50,976 nucleotides of DNA, taken from CAYOXX01 sp964408025. Lineage in GTDB: Bacteria > Acidobacteriota > DATKUA01. Under the pieces are notes generated by a model. That model was given only the letters and a program-made list of their open reading frames with translations. It was not told the origin of the DNA and made no database searches. The translations under genes were made by a program, and so were the position numbers. Positions 24,381 to 34,418 of this stretch are shown here, piece after piece (positions within the stretch are counted from its first letter, which is position 1; each line of letters begins with the position of its first letter). The stretch covers positions 1-50,976 of the forward strand of contig CAYOXX010000012.1 of NCBI GenBank assembly GCA_964408025.1. The letters run 5' to 3'.

Positions 24381-27044
24381 CTAGAAGGTGAAGCGCAGGC
24401 CGAGCTGAATTACCCGGGGATCCATGACACTGTTGGGTGTGTCGAAGTCATCCAGGTCGATGTTGCGCACGACGTCGTTGATCGTGCCGGTGTTGAAGAC
24501 GTTGTAGAAGTCGACCAGGAAGGAGACACCGTACCTCCCGAACAGGAACTGCTTCTCGACCCGCATGTCGAGCTGGAAGACGGGGTCCAGCCTGCGGCTT
24601 CCGCGCTCCTCAGTCATGAACTCGACGTCGAATTGACCCAGGTTGTCATCTTCGTAGTAGAGAACCGGGGTCCAGACGGTGCCGGAAGCGTAAGTGGCGA
24701 AGCCGGAGACGGAGATGTCGTACGGCAGTGTGTAGATGCCGACCACCTTGAGGTTGATCGGACGATGCCTGTTGAGCGCACCGTCCCAATTGATCCGGTT
24801 GTTGGGATCCGCGTAGAGGTTCAGGTCGCCGTTGGTTTCGCCGTAAGTGCCGAACGACTCCTGTGGCGAATCTTCAGCGGTTCCGCGCAGGTGCGAGAGT
24901 GTCAGAGAGGCGCGCAGCGACCAGTTGTCGCTGTAGCGCTTGGCGAAGCTCAGGATAACTCCGTCGTACCTGCTGTAGAGCTCGTCGTTGGGGGCGTTCT
25001 GGATGATGTAGCTCGGGTCTGCACCTGTACGGCTGAACACCGTGTAGGGGGTGCCGTCGTAGGTGAAGGTGTAGGGCGCGTAGGTGTTGCCCACTTCCGC
25101 CTTGACGACGATGTTCTTGCTCTGGCGGTGAACGTAGTCGATGCCGACGGCCATGTTGGTGGAGATCTCACGCTCGAAGCCGAGGGTGAACGCCTCGGTG
25201 TACATCCCACTGAGGTCGGGGTCGACCGAGTAGATCTGCCCGATTTCCTCGCGGTAATACTCGACCCAGGACGCGCCGTCCCAGAAGTACTCGATCCAGG
25301 GGCTGGCGCCAGGGTTCATGTTCGAGAGCAGGCCGGTCTGCACCGCCTCGTAGTAGCGGCCCCAGGAACCGCGCAGAATGTTCCTGCCGTCCTCGGTCAG
25401 CTTGTAGGTGAAGCCGATACGCGGGGCGATGTTGGTGAAGGTGTGGATGTCGCCGGGGCCGTTGACCTGGCTACCGTCGGACCTTACCTGGTCGGGGATG
25501 TGGTGCGTCGGGCGGTCGATCCTCAGGCCGACGTTCAGCAGCAGACGGTCGGTGATGTTCCAGCCGTCCATGATGTAGAGGTCCCATCCCTTGGTCTCGG
25601 TGAGCGCGTAGTCGTCGGGGTAGTAGCCGAAGCGCAGGAAGTTCTCGCCCGCGGCCTGGTAAACCCAGTCCATGTGGAAGTTTTCCTCCGAGGAGCCGCG
25701 CCGGTAGTCGAACCCGAGCTTGAACTCGTGGTCGCCGTAGAAGTCGTTGCGGTAGTGGGTAAAGATGGTGGAGAGTTCGTAGCGGTCGCGCCAGGCCATG
25801 TACTCATACGGGCTGTTGCCGAAGGCCCAGTCGTCGACCACGTCGTAGATGTAGGAGCCGCTACCCTTGCCCACGTAGCCGAAGCGACCGTCCCAGCCGT
25901 GGAACTTGGCCTCGAAGAGGTTGTCGTTGTCGATCACCCAGGCGTAGTGCACCGCGAAGCTGTGGTTGGGACCGTCCTGGTCCGCCGTCGCCTCGTCGGC
26001 TGCGTTATAGTCGGCGAAGCGGCCGTCCACCAGGTAGTTGTCGTAGTGGTACATGAACCACAGGTTCATGTCGTCCCGCGGCACGAACGATAACTTGAAC
26101 ATCGAGTTGCGGTACTTCTGCGTGTTCAGCGTCTCGCGCCGCAGGTTGCCCTCCTTGCGCAGGCCGACGTTGAAGAAGAACCAGAGGCGGTCCTTGACGA
26201 TGGGGCCGCCGAGGAAAGCGGTGAAGTCGTTGTTGAGCGCGTAGCGGCTGGTGCTGTTCTGCAGGTCCTCGTCGTCGGTGTTCCAGGTGATGAGACTATC
26301 GTCGAAGTAGTAGTAGGCGAAGCCGCCGCTGAACTCGTTGCCGCCGCTCTTGGTGACCATGTTGATGGCCGCGCCGGTGAAGTTGCCGACATCGGCGGTG
26401 GCCCCGGCGATCGGCAGGACCTCCATCTCCGCGAGCGATTCGATGTTGACGAAGACCCACGTGGTGCCGGTCTGCGGGTCCGAGACGTCGATGCCGTCCA
26501 GCTGGTAGGCGTTGGCCGAGTACTCGGCACCGCCGAGTGTCGAGCCGAAGTCCCCGCCCACGTTGCCGGGAGCGTAGGACATCATCTCGGTCGGGAAGCG
26601 GGGCACCGGCAGCCTGGAGATGATCTCCTGCGAGAGGATCTCGCTCATGTCGGTGCTGGTGACGTCGATCAGCGGCGCCTCGCCGGTGATGGTTATCACC
26701 TGCTCGAACGTGCCGACCTGGAGCACCGGGCTCAGCGTCACCGTGGCGCCGATGCTCACCACGATGTTGCTCTGCTCGAACGTCTGGTACTGCTCCGCAG
26801 AAATGTTGATGCCGTAGATGCCGATCGGAAGGATCGGGAAGCGAAAGCGGCCGCGGTCGTCGGTGGTCGTTTCCAGACTGCCGGCCACGAGGCTGTCGCT
26901 GCTGATCACCACCTGGGCGCCGACGATAGCCATGCCCTCTTCGGTGGTGACTCTGCCCTCGATGCGGCCCATCTGCTCCTGCGCCAGGGCAGGCAGGGCC
27001 AGCAGCCCCAGAGCCACAAGGCAAAGTGTTAGGTGTTTCCTCAT
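24381..27044 (-). CDS. Oar-like TonB-dependent receptor with carboxypeptidase-regulatory domain
   Basis: An 887-aa outer-membrane protein. The signal peptide ends ALA-Q near residue 21. A carboxypeptidase-regulatory-like beta-sandwich (about 25-110: GRIEGRVTTEEGM ... GAQVVISS ... GRFRFPILPIGIY) precedes a plug domain (about 115-240, with YQLDGIDVSDPQTG) and a beta-barrel ending in the aromatic RLGLRFTF-like signal (final residues QLGLRFTF). This architecture is abundant in Acidobacteriota and myxobacteria (Oar-like). The ligand is unknown. The ribosome-binding site GGAGG is 8 nt upstream. A sigma-54-type promoter lies upstream (27140-27156). No TonB/ExbBD genes are nearby. Confidence 0.93.
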   Translation of the reverse strand: MRKHLTLCLVALGLLALPALAQEQMGRIEGRVTTEEGMAIVGAQVVISSDSLVAGSLETTTDDRGRFRFPILPIGIYGINISAEQYQTFEQSNIVVSIGATVTLSPVLQVGTFEQVITITGEAPLIDVTSTDMSEILSQEIISRLPVPRFPTEMMSYAPGNVGGDFGSTLGGAEYSANAYQLDGIDVSDPQTGTTWVFVNIESLAEMEVLPIAGATADVGNFTGAAINMVTKSGGNEFSGGFAYYYFDDSLITWNTDDEDLQNSTSRYALNNDFTAFLGGPIVKDRLWFFFNVGLRKEGNLRRETLNTQKYRNSMFKLSFVPRDDMNLWFMYHYDNYLVDGRFADYNAADEATADQDGPNHSFAVHYAWVIDNDNLFEAKFHGWDGRFGYVGKGSGSYIYDVVDDWAFGNSPYEYMAWRDRYELSTIFTHYRNDFYGDHEFKLGFDYRRGSSEENFHMDWVYQAAGENFLRFGYYPDDYALTETKGWDLYIMDGWNITDRLLLNVGLRIDRPTHHIPDQVRSDGSQVNGPGDIHTFTNIAPRIGFTYKLTEDGRNILRGSWGRYYEAVQTGLLSNMNPGASPWIEYFWDGASWVEYYREEIGQIYSVDPDLSGMYTEAFTLGFEREISTNMAVGIDYVHRQSKNIVVKAEVGNTYAPYTFTYDGTPYTVFSRTGADPSYIIQNAPNDELYSRYDGVILSFAKRYSDNWSLRASLTLSHLRGTAEDSPQESFGTYGETNGDLNLYADPNNRINWDGALNRHRPINLKVVGIYTLPYDISVSGFATYASGTVWTPVLYYEDDNLGQFDVEFMTEERGSRRLDPVFQLDMRVEKQFLFGRYGVSFLVDFYNVFNTGTINDVVRNIDLDDFDTPNSVMDPRVIQLGLRFTF

Positions 27045-27139
27045 GATGCTGTGCCTCCTTAAGGTTGATGTTCAAATAGCCGCGAGCTCTTGCTCGCTCG
27101 CGATTCGCGCCGCATTCTGCGGCGTGGACAAGTTTTTAT

Positions 27140-27156
27140 AGCAATAAATGTGCCAG
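27140..27156 (-). promoter_or_regulatory. Sigma-54-type promoter of the TonB-dependent receptor gene
   Basis: On the minus strand CTGGCAC-ATTTA-TTGCT: the -24 GG (27154-27153) and -12 GC (27142-27141) are separated by exactly 10 nt, matching TGGCAC-N5-TTGCW. The predicted start near 27129 leaves a leader of about 85 nt. Sigma-54 promoters need an enhancer-binding activator, so expression is probably signal-dependent. Confidence 0.75.
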
Positions 27157-27177
27157 AAAGTAATTCACGTCTAGCTC

Positions 27178-27196
27178 CCATAACGTATTGTTATGG
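27178..27196. promoter_or_regulatory. Dyad upstream of the sigma-54 promoter
   Basis: CCATAAC (27178-27184), GTATT, GTTATGG (27190-27196): a perfect 7-bp inverted repeat centred about 58 bp upstream of the predicted start. It is a candidate activator or repressor site. Enhancer sites are commonly farther upstream, so the role is uncertain. Confidence 0.5.
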
Positions 27197-27413
27197 AGGC
27201 ATTTATAACTGCCCTTTTTTCTCCGTTGTCTGGGGATGCATAAAAGCATTCGGAAATCTGAATTAGATTCGGTTTTTTGAATTTCGCTTCGGACTCGGGT
27301 CGCCGCCGGCAAAGCCGACCGCTGTTCTCTGAGAGGGGGTACTAACCAGGGCCGGTGTGATAAAATCGGCGGTTGCGCCAACCCTGGTGCCTTAACGGTG
27401 CGATAGGCGATCG

Positions 27414-29423
<2,010 letters not shown>

Positions 29424-29552
29424 TTGAGTTCAATCCTGCGTTCTATAAAGACTTCATTACAAATCATCCTGTCTGCCTGGCTGAAACCCTAAAGCTAAAT
29501 CATTGCTAACTCTGAGTTTACATTTGATCTTATATGTTTTTCGAAATTTTCC

Positions 29553-29581
29553 TTGACATCGTGCTCATCATAAGTTAGTTT
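29553..29581 (+). promoter_or_regulatory. Candidate promoter of the AT-rich lipoprotein operon
   Basis: TTGACA (29553-29558), 17-nt spacer, TAGTTT (29576-29581). The -35 is perfect and the -10 weak. It lies 31-36 nt before the first ATG of the island, in AT-rich sequence where chance matches are commoner. Confidence 0.55.
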
Positions 29582-29611
29582 ATTGAGTAGGGTAGGGAAA
29601 ACCGTATAGAT

Positions 29612-30523
29612 ATGCGCGCCATCCTTATTCCCATCGTTGTCACTGTGTGCTCGCTGTTTGCTTTCGGCTGCGAGCAGCAGATCGGCAGTGTATCGGGCGA
29701 TTCACGATCGCTGCCGCGTTTTCGCGTTCTCGATATTGATGGAGAGGTTATCACTGATGCTCTATTTCGCGAGGGAGGGACAGTTGTTTTTCTTCCCGGC
29801 GATGATGAGGAAATCAGCAACGACATTATCGTCTGGGTAGCGGAATACGAAGATATGGAGGAGACATCATTTCACAAGCTCTATGTCTCCGTGGATTCGA
29901 CATTCATACCAGAGGATTGGACAATTGTGCGAGACTATAATTTGATACAATTTTTTAATAATAATTTCGAAGAGGATAATTTGTTGTTCTTTAGAGATGG
30001 GAGTATAAATTACAAGGCAAGCGAATCGCTAGTTAATGAAACTATTTTAAAGTTTTCTTTGTATAGACTCGCACATGATGTTGAAAGCATTCAAGAAGCC
30101 ATAATTATGAATAGACCCGAGAACTACTTAAATTTGGAAGCTATTTATAGTTTTACTGAATCCCTGTTCGAGGCTAGTGAATATAGATTCATTTTCATTT
30201 TGAATAAACTTTACAATCATTGCGGTAACATAAATATAATTAATTATATAACTAACATAATTACAAATTCTACTAACAAGTCTGGAGTAATAATTTTATA
30301 TGGACATTATAATGAAACTGACATAACAAATATAATTTATAATCTAAACCTCACCATTCCGATGCTCTTGGCTTCTAATAACATATCTGATGGCCTAGAA
30401 GTTCTTAAAAGGAGAAATTTTAATATTTATACTAATATTATGTTGTGTTATGATTCGTCAGGAGATATTTTGAATGCCACTTATATTGATGATGATTGCG
30501 AGGCTTTGCTCGCGTATCTTTAG
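29612..30523 (+). CDS. Lipoprotein with a cysteine-less thioredoxin-like N-terminal region
   Basis: A 303-aa protein of no family I can name. The signal peptide ends in lipobox FAFGC (Cys20). Residues about 34-120 (LPRFRVLDIDGEV, then GGTVVFLPGDDEE) resemble the start of a TlpA/AhpC-type thioredoxin fold, but the CxxC position holds GDDEE, so no dithiol chemistry is expected. The C-terminal two-thirds are rich in Asn and Ile. Base composition changes inside the gene: the first ~300 nt are near 48% GC by eye, the rest near 30%. It heads an operon with a beta-propeller lipoprotein (10-nt gap) and a Cys-rich peptide. Confidence 0.72.
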   Translation: MRAILIPIVVTVCSLFAFGCEQQIGSVSGDSRSLPRFRVLDIDGEVITDALFREGGTVVFLPGDDEEISNDIIVWVAEYEDMEETSFHKLYVSVDSTFIPEDWTIVRDYNLIQFFNNNFEEDNLLFFRDGSINYKASESLVNETILKFSLYRLAHDVESIQEAIIMNRPENYLNLEAIYSFTESLFEASEYRFIFILNKLYNHCGNINIINYITNIITNSTNKSGVIILYGHYNETDITNIIYNLNLTIPMLLASNNISDGLEVLKRRNFNIYTNIMLCYDSSGDILNATYIDDDCEALLAYL

Positions 30524-30532
30524 GTTAGCAAT

Positions 30533-31594
30533 ATGATTAAATATGTAAATATTAGTTTAGTTGCATGGATCATGATATTTGTATTATGTTGTTGCGACAT
30601 CAAATTGGAACAAAATAGTGATAATACTAACCGTTCTGATGATCTTGATTCATTTAATTGGATTCCCTCTCAAAATTTAATCATTGAGTTAAGATCTGTT
30701 GGTGAATTGACTACCGACAGCGATTATATAGAAATGAGATCACCGGAATTTATAGACTCAAATAATGAGACGATATATATATATGATTCTGATTTAGGAG
30801 AAGTTTTTATGTTTGATAATGACCTCAATTTCACAGGAGTATTATTGGGTGAATCAAACAGGATTGATGACTATATCCATGATATGGATGTTTATAACAA
30901 CACTATTGTTCTGGCTGGGACTAGGCAAATATATATATATGATTCTGAATTAAGATCATTTGCAAATGTTTACTCGATACAGTCATGTGCCGTAGGTAAT
31001 AATGTACTTTATGCTATAAATATGCCGAGCATACTGGAGCCTAGTGATTTATTAATAAATGAATTCACATTAGATGGTAGATTTGTTAGATCTTTCGGGG
31101 ATTATGATTTTGAAGATTCTGCATTAGATCAATCAAAACATAGAATAATGATAGAATTTGATAATGAAAATATAACTCTCGCAAATACATACTTTCCTCA
31201 AGTAACATTAATTTCAGAAGAAAATGGAAATTATGTTCAAGATAATATATATATAAATGAAGATGCACTAATTACACGCTCTCAAAATAACTTGGAATCA
31301 CTTGCTACTTTGAGAAATGTTGGAAGAGCAAGATTTTACAGAGTGTTTGCCTCATTAAATGTTTTAGATGAAGACATATTTATGCTAGTTCCTAATATGA
31401 ATAACACCTTGATTGCTCGAATAGAAATGAACGGAACAATAAATAGTATATTAAGGATAAACAGAGATAATAATCCCATATTAGATATCGATACACTAGT
31501 TCAGAAAATAAGTGAAAATGTAAGAATACTGATAATTATTGCAGAGGACGAAATGGAGCAAAAGATAATTATTTATGAGGCGTTAATTGATTAG
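30533..31594 (+). CDS. 6-bladed beta-propeller lipoprotein
   Basis: A 353-aa protein with a signal peptide ending in LCCC (lipidation Cys near residue 19). The body has repeated beta-strand motifs such as TIYIYDSDLGEVFMFD (about residues 80-95) and QIYIYDSELRSF (about 131-142), the look of the 6-bladed beta-propeller lipoproteins best known from Bacteroidetes. At DNA level these blades share ATATATATATGATTCTGA. The gene is very AT-rich. In Bacteroidetes, propellers of this type often sit beside small exported peptides, as here. Ligand and function are unknown. Confidence 0.75.
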   Translation: MIKYVNISLVAWIMIFVLCCCDIKLEQNSDNTNRSDDLDSFNWIPSQNLIIELRSVGELTTDSDYIEMRSPEFIDSNNETIYIYDSDLGEVFMFDNDLNFTGVLLGESNRIDDYIHDMDVYNNTIVLAGTRQIYIYDSELRSFANVYSIQSCAVGNNVLYAINMPSILEPSDLLINEFTLDGRFVRSFGDYDFEDSALDQSKHRIMIEFDNENITLANTYFPQVTLISEENGNYVQDNIYINEDALITRSQNNLESLATLRNVGRARFYRVFASLNVLDEDIFMLVPNMNNTLIARIEMNGTINSILRINRDNNPILDIDTLVQKISENVRILIIIAEDEMEQKIIIYEALID

Positions 31595-31602
31595 AGTAAG
31601 TT

Positions 31603-31646
31603 ATATTGTGCTATTAGATTGGCACAATATGTTATTTGTTAACAAA
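31603..31646 (+). promoter_or_regulatory. Intra-operon hairpin and palindrome before the Cys-rich peptide gene
   Basis: ATATTGTGC (31603-31611) and GCACAATAT (31622-31630) form a perfect 9-bp stem with a 10-nt loop, followed by GTTATTTGTT. A 12-bp perfect palindrome TTTGTTAACAAA (31635-31646) comes next. This may be a partial terminator, an mRNA-processing site or an operator, any of which would uncouple the peptide gene from the genes before it. Confidence 0.55.
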
Positions 31647-31665
31647 AACTAAGAGGAGGTTTACA

Positions 31666-31908
31666 ATGAGTCGTAGAAACGTTTTAATTTTAGCAGCAGC
31701 CCTAACACTAGTATTTGTTTTTTCTACTACTTTTAATTCAACTTCAGCATCTCAACCATGTAGATGTCGTGACCACGAGCCATGTGTTGCTTTCGGAGAA
31801 TGTCCACCACAAACGGCGTGTAAGATAAGTTACCCGCCAGAATGTTGCGTAAAGCTTATATGCACGTTTGCTGGCGTACCAGAAGAGTCAATTTGTTGTT
31901 ATTACTAA
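31666..31908 (+). CDS. Small exported cysteine-rich peptide (10 Cys)
   Basis: An 80-aa precursor. The start is fixed by a near-perfect ribosome-binding site, AGAGGAGG, 6 nt before the ATG. Residues 1-29 are a signal peptide (MSRRNVLILAAALTLVFVF, then small polar residues, cleavage likely near TSAS-Q). The roughly 50-residue mature part has ten cysteines in the pattern CRC, C, C, C, CC, C, CC and ends CCYY. It has no homologue I recognise. It resembles in plan, not sequence, the NVEALA-type exported peptides next to beta-propeller lipoproteins in Bacteroidetes. Five disulfides or metal binding are possible. Strong translation signals suggest abundance. Confidence 0.75.
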   Translation: MSRRNVLILAAALTLVFVFSTTFNSTSASQPCRCRDHEPCVAFGECPPQTACKISYPPECCVKLICTFAGVPEESICCYY

Positions 31909-31913
31909 ATGAG

Positions 31914-33077
31914 ATGATAATGTTACAAACTTTATTAATTGCAGTTTTATCGTTAGGAACATTAGCCTGGGACGTTAAGCAGATCGACGCTACTGAGATA
32001 TTCAGTTGGTTTCCGGAGGGATTATATGTATCGATAACGCACTGGGATGTCGAAACGACCTTGCAAGCGGAAGCCTATGAGATCTATACCAGGCTATTCC
32101 ATCGTTCCCAAGTAGAAAGGTTCTGTGATTTTCTGCCGCAGTTTTTCCGCGAGGATTTACTTTCTATCACGAAGGCCGAGAAGGTCAGACTTAGATTTCT
32201 CAACAGCAGTGAGTACGAAGAAGCATCTTCAGCATTGAGAGACCCGAACCATCGAATGAGTGGATCGATAGAATTCTATTTTGTGAATGGCCGGAAAGTC
32301 TTCGCCGAGCATGTCGGTGATCAGCTTTTCGTCCTGCGCTTTTTGGCGCTGCGACCTCTCATCGACACTGCCCTGCGGGAAGGGATACTCGCCGACAGCG
32401 GCAGCAAGTACAGGGAGAGGCCGATCTATTTCTTCCTCAGTAACAGCGAGCCGGAAGTGCGAACAGAACTTTACGCCTACGCAACGGAAACGGATGAGCT
32501 GCTCTTGGCCGATGAGTTGCCGAACCTGCAGTTGATGATCGACGCCGGCTACGGTATTGAACTGAACATCCTGGAAGGGGAAGATTTCCATGAGCTGATC
32601 GGCATCATCCCTGATTTGGGTCAACATTGGGACTTTATTAACTATCGGGATAGGTCGAAGGTTTTTCTAGAATGGCTTCGCAACAGTAGTGACGCATCCG
32701 CTGAGGAGATCGAGCTGTATGAGGAAATCATAGCTCGGGAGATGCAATTTTTTATCTGGTCTACGGAGATCGGCGACGAAATAGTTAGGCACAGGTACGA
32801 ATGTTATCTCGATGATGAGACGGCTGAGGAAAATCTTAGGACCATGCGGGAAGATCACAACGTTGTGGTTGGTCCGGGTCCGCCGGCGGAGTTCATACGC
32901 CTTCGCGAACTTATGGCAGGCTCCCGAGAGTGGACTCGGGACGACAACATGTTAGTCAGCACAATAGTATTCAACCAGGACTTGATCGACGCTCAATTGG
33001 CCGCAATAGAAGCATTGGAGCGCCGTCAAGAGGAGTACGAACAGCAGCAGCAAGAGCAAGAGCAGGAACAGCGCTAG
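31914..33077 (+). CDS. Exported protein of unknown family with a Gln/Glu-rich tail
   Basis: A 387-aa protein starting at ATG 31914 (or 31920), 5 nt after the peptide stop. The signal peptide ends near LGTLA-W. The mature part is acidic and mixed alpha/beta, with no motif I recognise (segments WFPEGLYVSITHWD, GIELNILEGEDFHEL). The last 20 residues are a low-complexity Q/E coil. The 5' ~150 nt are AT-rich like the island, the rest is nearer 50% GC. Last gene of the four-gene island operon; its product is presumably made with the Cys-rich peptide. Confidence 0.68.
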   Translation: MIMLQTLLIAVLSLGTLAWDVKQIDATEIFSWFPEGLYVSITHWDVETTLQAEAYEIYTRLFHRSQVERFCDFLPQFFREDLLSITKAEKVRLRFLNSSEYEEASSALRDPNHRMSGSIEFYFVNGRKVFAEHVGDQLFVLRFLALRPLIDTALREGILADSGSKYRERPIYFFLSNSEPEVRTELYAYATETDELLLADELPNLQLMIDAGYGIELNILEGEDFHELIGIIPDLGQHWDFINYRDRSKVFLEWLRNSSDASAEEIELYEEIIAREMQFFIWSTEIGDEIVRHRYECYLDDETAEENLRTMREDHNVVVGPGPPAEFIRLRELMAGSREWTRDDNMLVSTIVFNQDLIDAQLAAIEALERRQEEYEQQQQEQEQEQR

Positions 33078-33215
33078 AGGCGATAAAGTACGTTTGGGAT
33101 TAGGCAGTTGCCTCGTTGCGGCACGGGGATAGTGGATTATCTCTCGACGTGTCAATTAACCGATAGCCGTTTCCTTTAAGGTTCTGACTTCTTTTCGGGG
33201 GAATGGTGAAGGACA

Positions 33216-34148
33216 GTGCGTTTCATTCGATCCTTATTGTTCGCACTTCTAATGTGTGCCGTAGCCTTCCCGGTTTGCTGCGCCCCTACGGGTGCGGATG
33301 ACGGCGGACCGGATCTGATCATCGCCTACACGAGCGACCTGCAGGGCTACACGGAGGAGTGCGGCTGACCGGGTAATCCCTCCGGGGGGCTGGCCCGGCG
33401 GGCCGCATACATAAACCGGCTTCGCGAGGAGAATCCGCACTCGCCGATTGTGCATCTCGACGCTGGCGGCTTTGCCGATTTCTACACCGACGGAGGCGCC
33501 GCCCGCACGGAGACGATCCTGGCCGCCTACGGGCTCATGGACGTCGGCGCGGTTAACATCTCAGCGCGGGAGCTGGGTATCTCGCCCGAGCAGATCGAGC
33601 GTCTGGGCTCCGAGAGCGATATACCGTTTCTCTCCGCTAACGTCGTGGATGAGAGATCGGGTCTGCCCTGCTTCGCGACCTCTACGCAAATAGCCGTTGG
33701 ATCCCACACTATCGGGATCGTAGGCATCGCCGATCCGGTGGTCCGCCGCTGGATCGCAGCAGACGGCCGCACTACTATTATCTCCGCCCCGATTGCGGCG
33801 GCAAGGCCCATCGTCTCGGCTCTGGCCGAGGAGACCGACCTCATCGTGCTCCTCGCCCAGGTTCCGATGTGGAAGATAGAGTCCATCGCCGCCGGACTCC
33901 CGGAAGTCGATATTTTCCTGGGTGCCGATGGAGTGACAACCACCCAGCAGGAGCGGCGGATCGGGGAGGGTGGAGCTGTCGTCAGTTTCGGCGGTCGGCA
34001 GGGCCAGCACCTGGGAGTGCTGGAGATCCGGATGAGCAGTACAGGCGCCATCGACAGCTTACGCCATCGGATGGTTAACCTGAGCCTGGACATGCCCGAG
34101 GACCCCGAGATACAGGAGCTCGTGGAGGGGATTGGAGATAATCGGTAG
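33216..34148 (+). CDS. UshA/metallophosphatase-like lipoprotein, predicted selenoprotein (UGA = Sec51)
   Basis: Reading through the single in-frame TGA at 33366-33368 gives 310 aa. Upstream: GTG start with AAGGA five nt before, signal peptide, lipobox FPVC, then IAYTSDLQGYTEECG. After the TGA the frame continues PGNPSGGLARRAAYIN and runs open to 34148. Cysteine relatives, as I recall them, carry CGC-x4-GGLARR here, so the product reads Cys49-Gly50-Sec51. The metallophosphatase ligands are degenerate (DxH reads DLQ; no GHTH), so redox or metal chemistry at CGU is more likely than phosphoester hydrolysis. A hairpin right after the UGA could be the SECIS. ATG 33252 is an alternative start. Confidence 0.85.
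33366..33398 (+). promoter_or_regulatory. UGA(Sec) codon and candidate bacterial SECIS hairpin 1
   Basis: After TGA (33366-33368), CCGGG at 33382-33386 pairs with CCCGG at 33394-33398, loop GGGCTGG starting 18 nt after the UGA and with G at the loop's first positions, as bSECIS loops require. The same CCCGG could instead pair with CCGGG at 33369-33373, giving a longer stem with an inner CCC/GGG helix. Confidence 0.7.
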
Positions 34149-34210
34149 CCGAGCGCCTACCTGCTCGGCGCTGCTCGATGCCGCTGCTTTGATATAGAGA
34201 CCTCCGTCGT

Positions 34211-34247
34211 CGAGCTCAAAAAAAGCCTCCTCGGCATGGTGGACTGA
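34211..34247 (+). pseudogene. Relic copy of the uvrB 3' end
   Basis: 34211-34245 matches the end of uvrB (29387-29421) at 32 of 35 bases and would encode ELKKSLLGMVD followed by TGA. No uvrB sequence clearly aligns upstream of it. It lies between the two selenoprotein genes. It marks a duplication or insertion scar: everything from 29424 to 34210 separates the two ends. Confidence 0.75.
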
Positions 34248-34332
34248 GCAACCGCCGCCCCGCTCTTAGCCCCGGCTTGCCAGAATCCTGAATCGCGACT
34301 ATGTGATACTTCCAGCAGCATAAAGCACGATT

Positions 34333-34354
34333 ATTGGCAATAATATTATCCAAT
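34333..34354. promoter_or_regulatory. Imperfect palindrome upstream of the selenothioredoxin gene
   Basis: ATTGG...CCAAT (5-bp arms) enclosing the perfect palindrome ATAATATTAT. It lies about 65-85 nt before the ATG at 34419, next to a CATAAT (34368-34373) that could be a -10. Candidate operator; no recognised regulator. Confidence 0.4.
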
Positions 34355-34418
34355 TGGGAACATTGTGCATAATCGATTCGTTGTACACACTCGAGGCCTA
34401 GAGAAAAGAGGGATGCTT

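Larger units (their letters stand above)
27045..27413. other. Divergent control region between the TonB-receptor gene and uvrB
   Basis: 369 nt without a gene. It holds the sigma-54-type promoter (27140-27156), the dyad at 27178-27196 and T-rich runs near 27217 and 27273. A candidate -10 for uvrB is TAAAAT (27361-27366), with no good -35. No riboswitch or SOS LexA box (CTG-N10-CAG) was recognised in front of uvrB. Confidence 0.5.

Noticed and set aside
29612..30523. Active thioredoxin with CxxC or Sec
   Set aside because: The active-site position holds GDDEE and no TGA occurs in frame, so only the fold resemblance is claimed.
30769..30945. AT dinucleotide microsatellites as functional repeats
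   Set aside because: Both runs encode the strand IYIYDS of propeller blades in the same frame, so they follow from protein repeats in AT-rich DNA.
33366..33368. Reading the TGA as a nonsense mutation or frameshift (pseudogene)
   Set aside because: The frame is unchanged on both sides, the flanking sequence is well conserved in character, the stop sits at a redox-Cys position, and a second gene nearby shows the same pattern with a fitting hairpin.
34368..34373. CATAAT as a firm promoter -10 for the selenothioredoxin gene
   Set aside because: No acceptable -35 lies 16-18 nt upstream; it is left as a possibility only.
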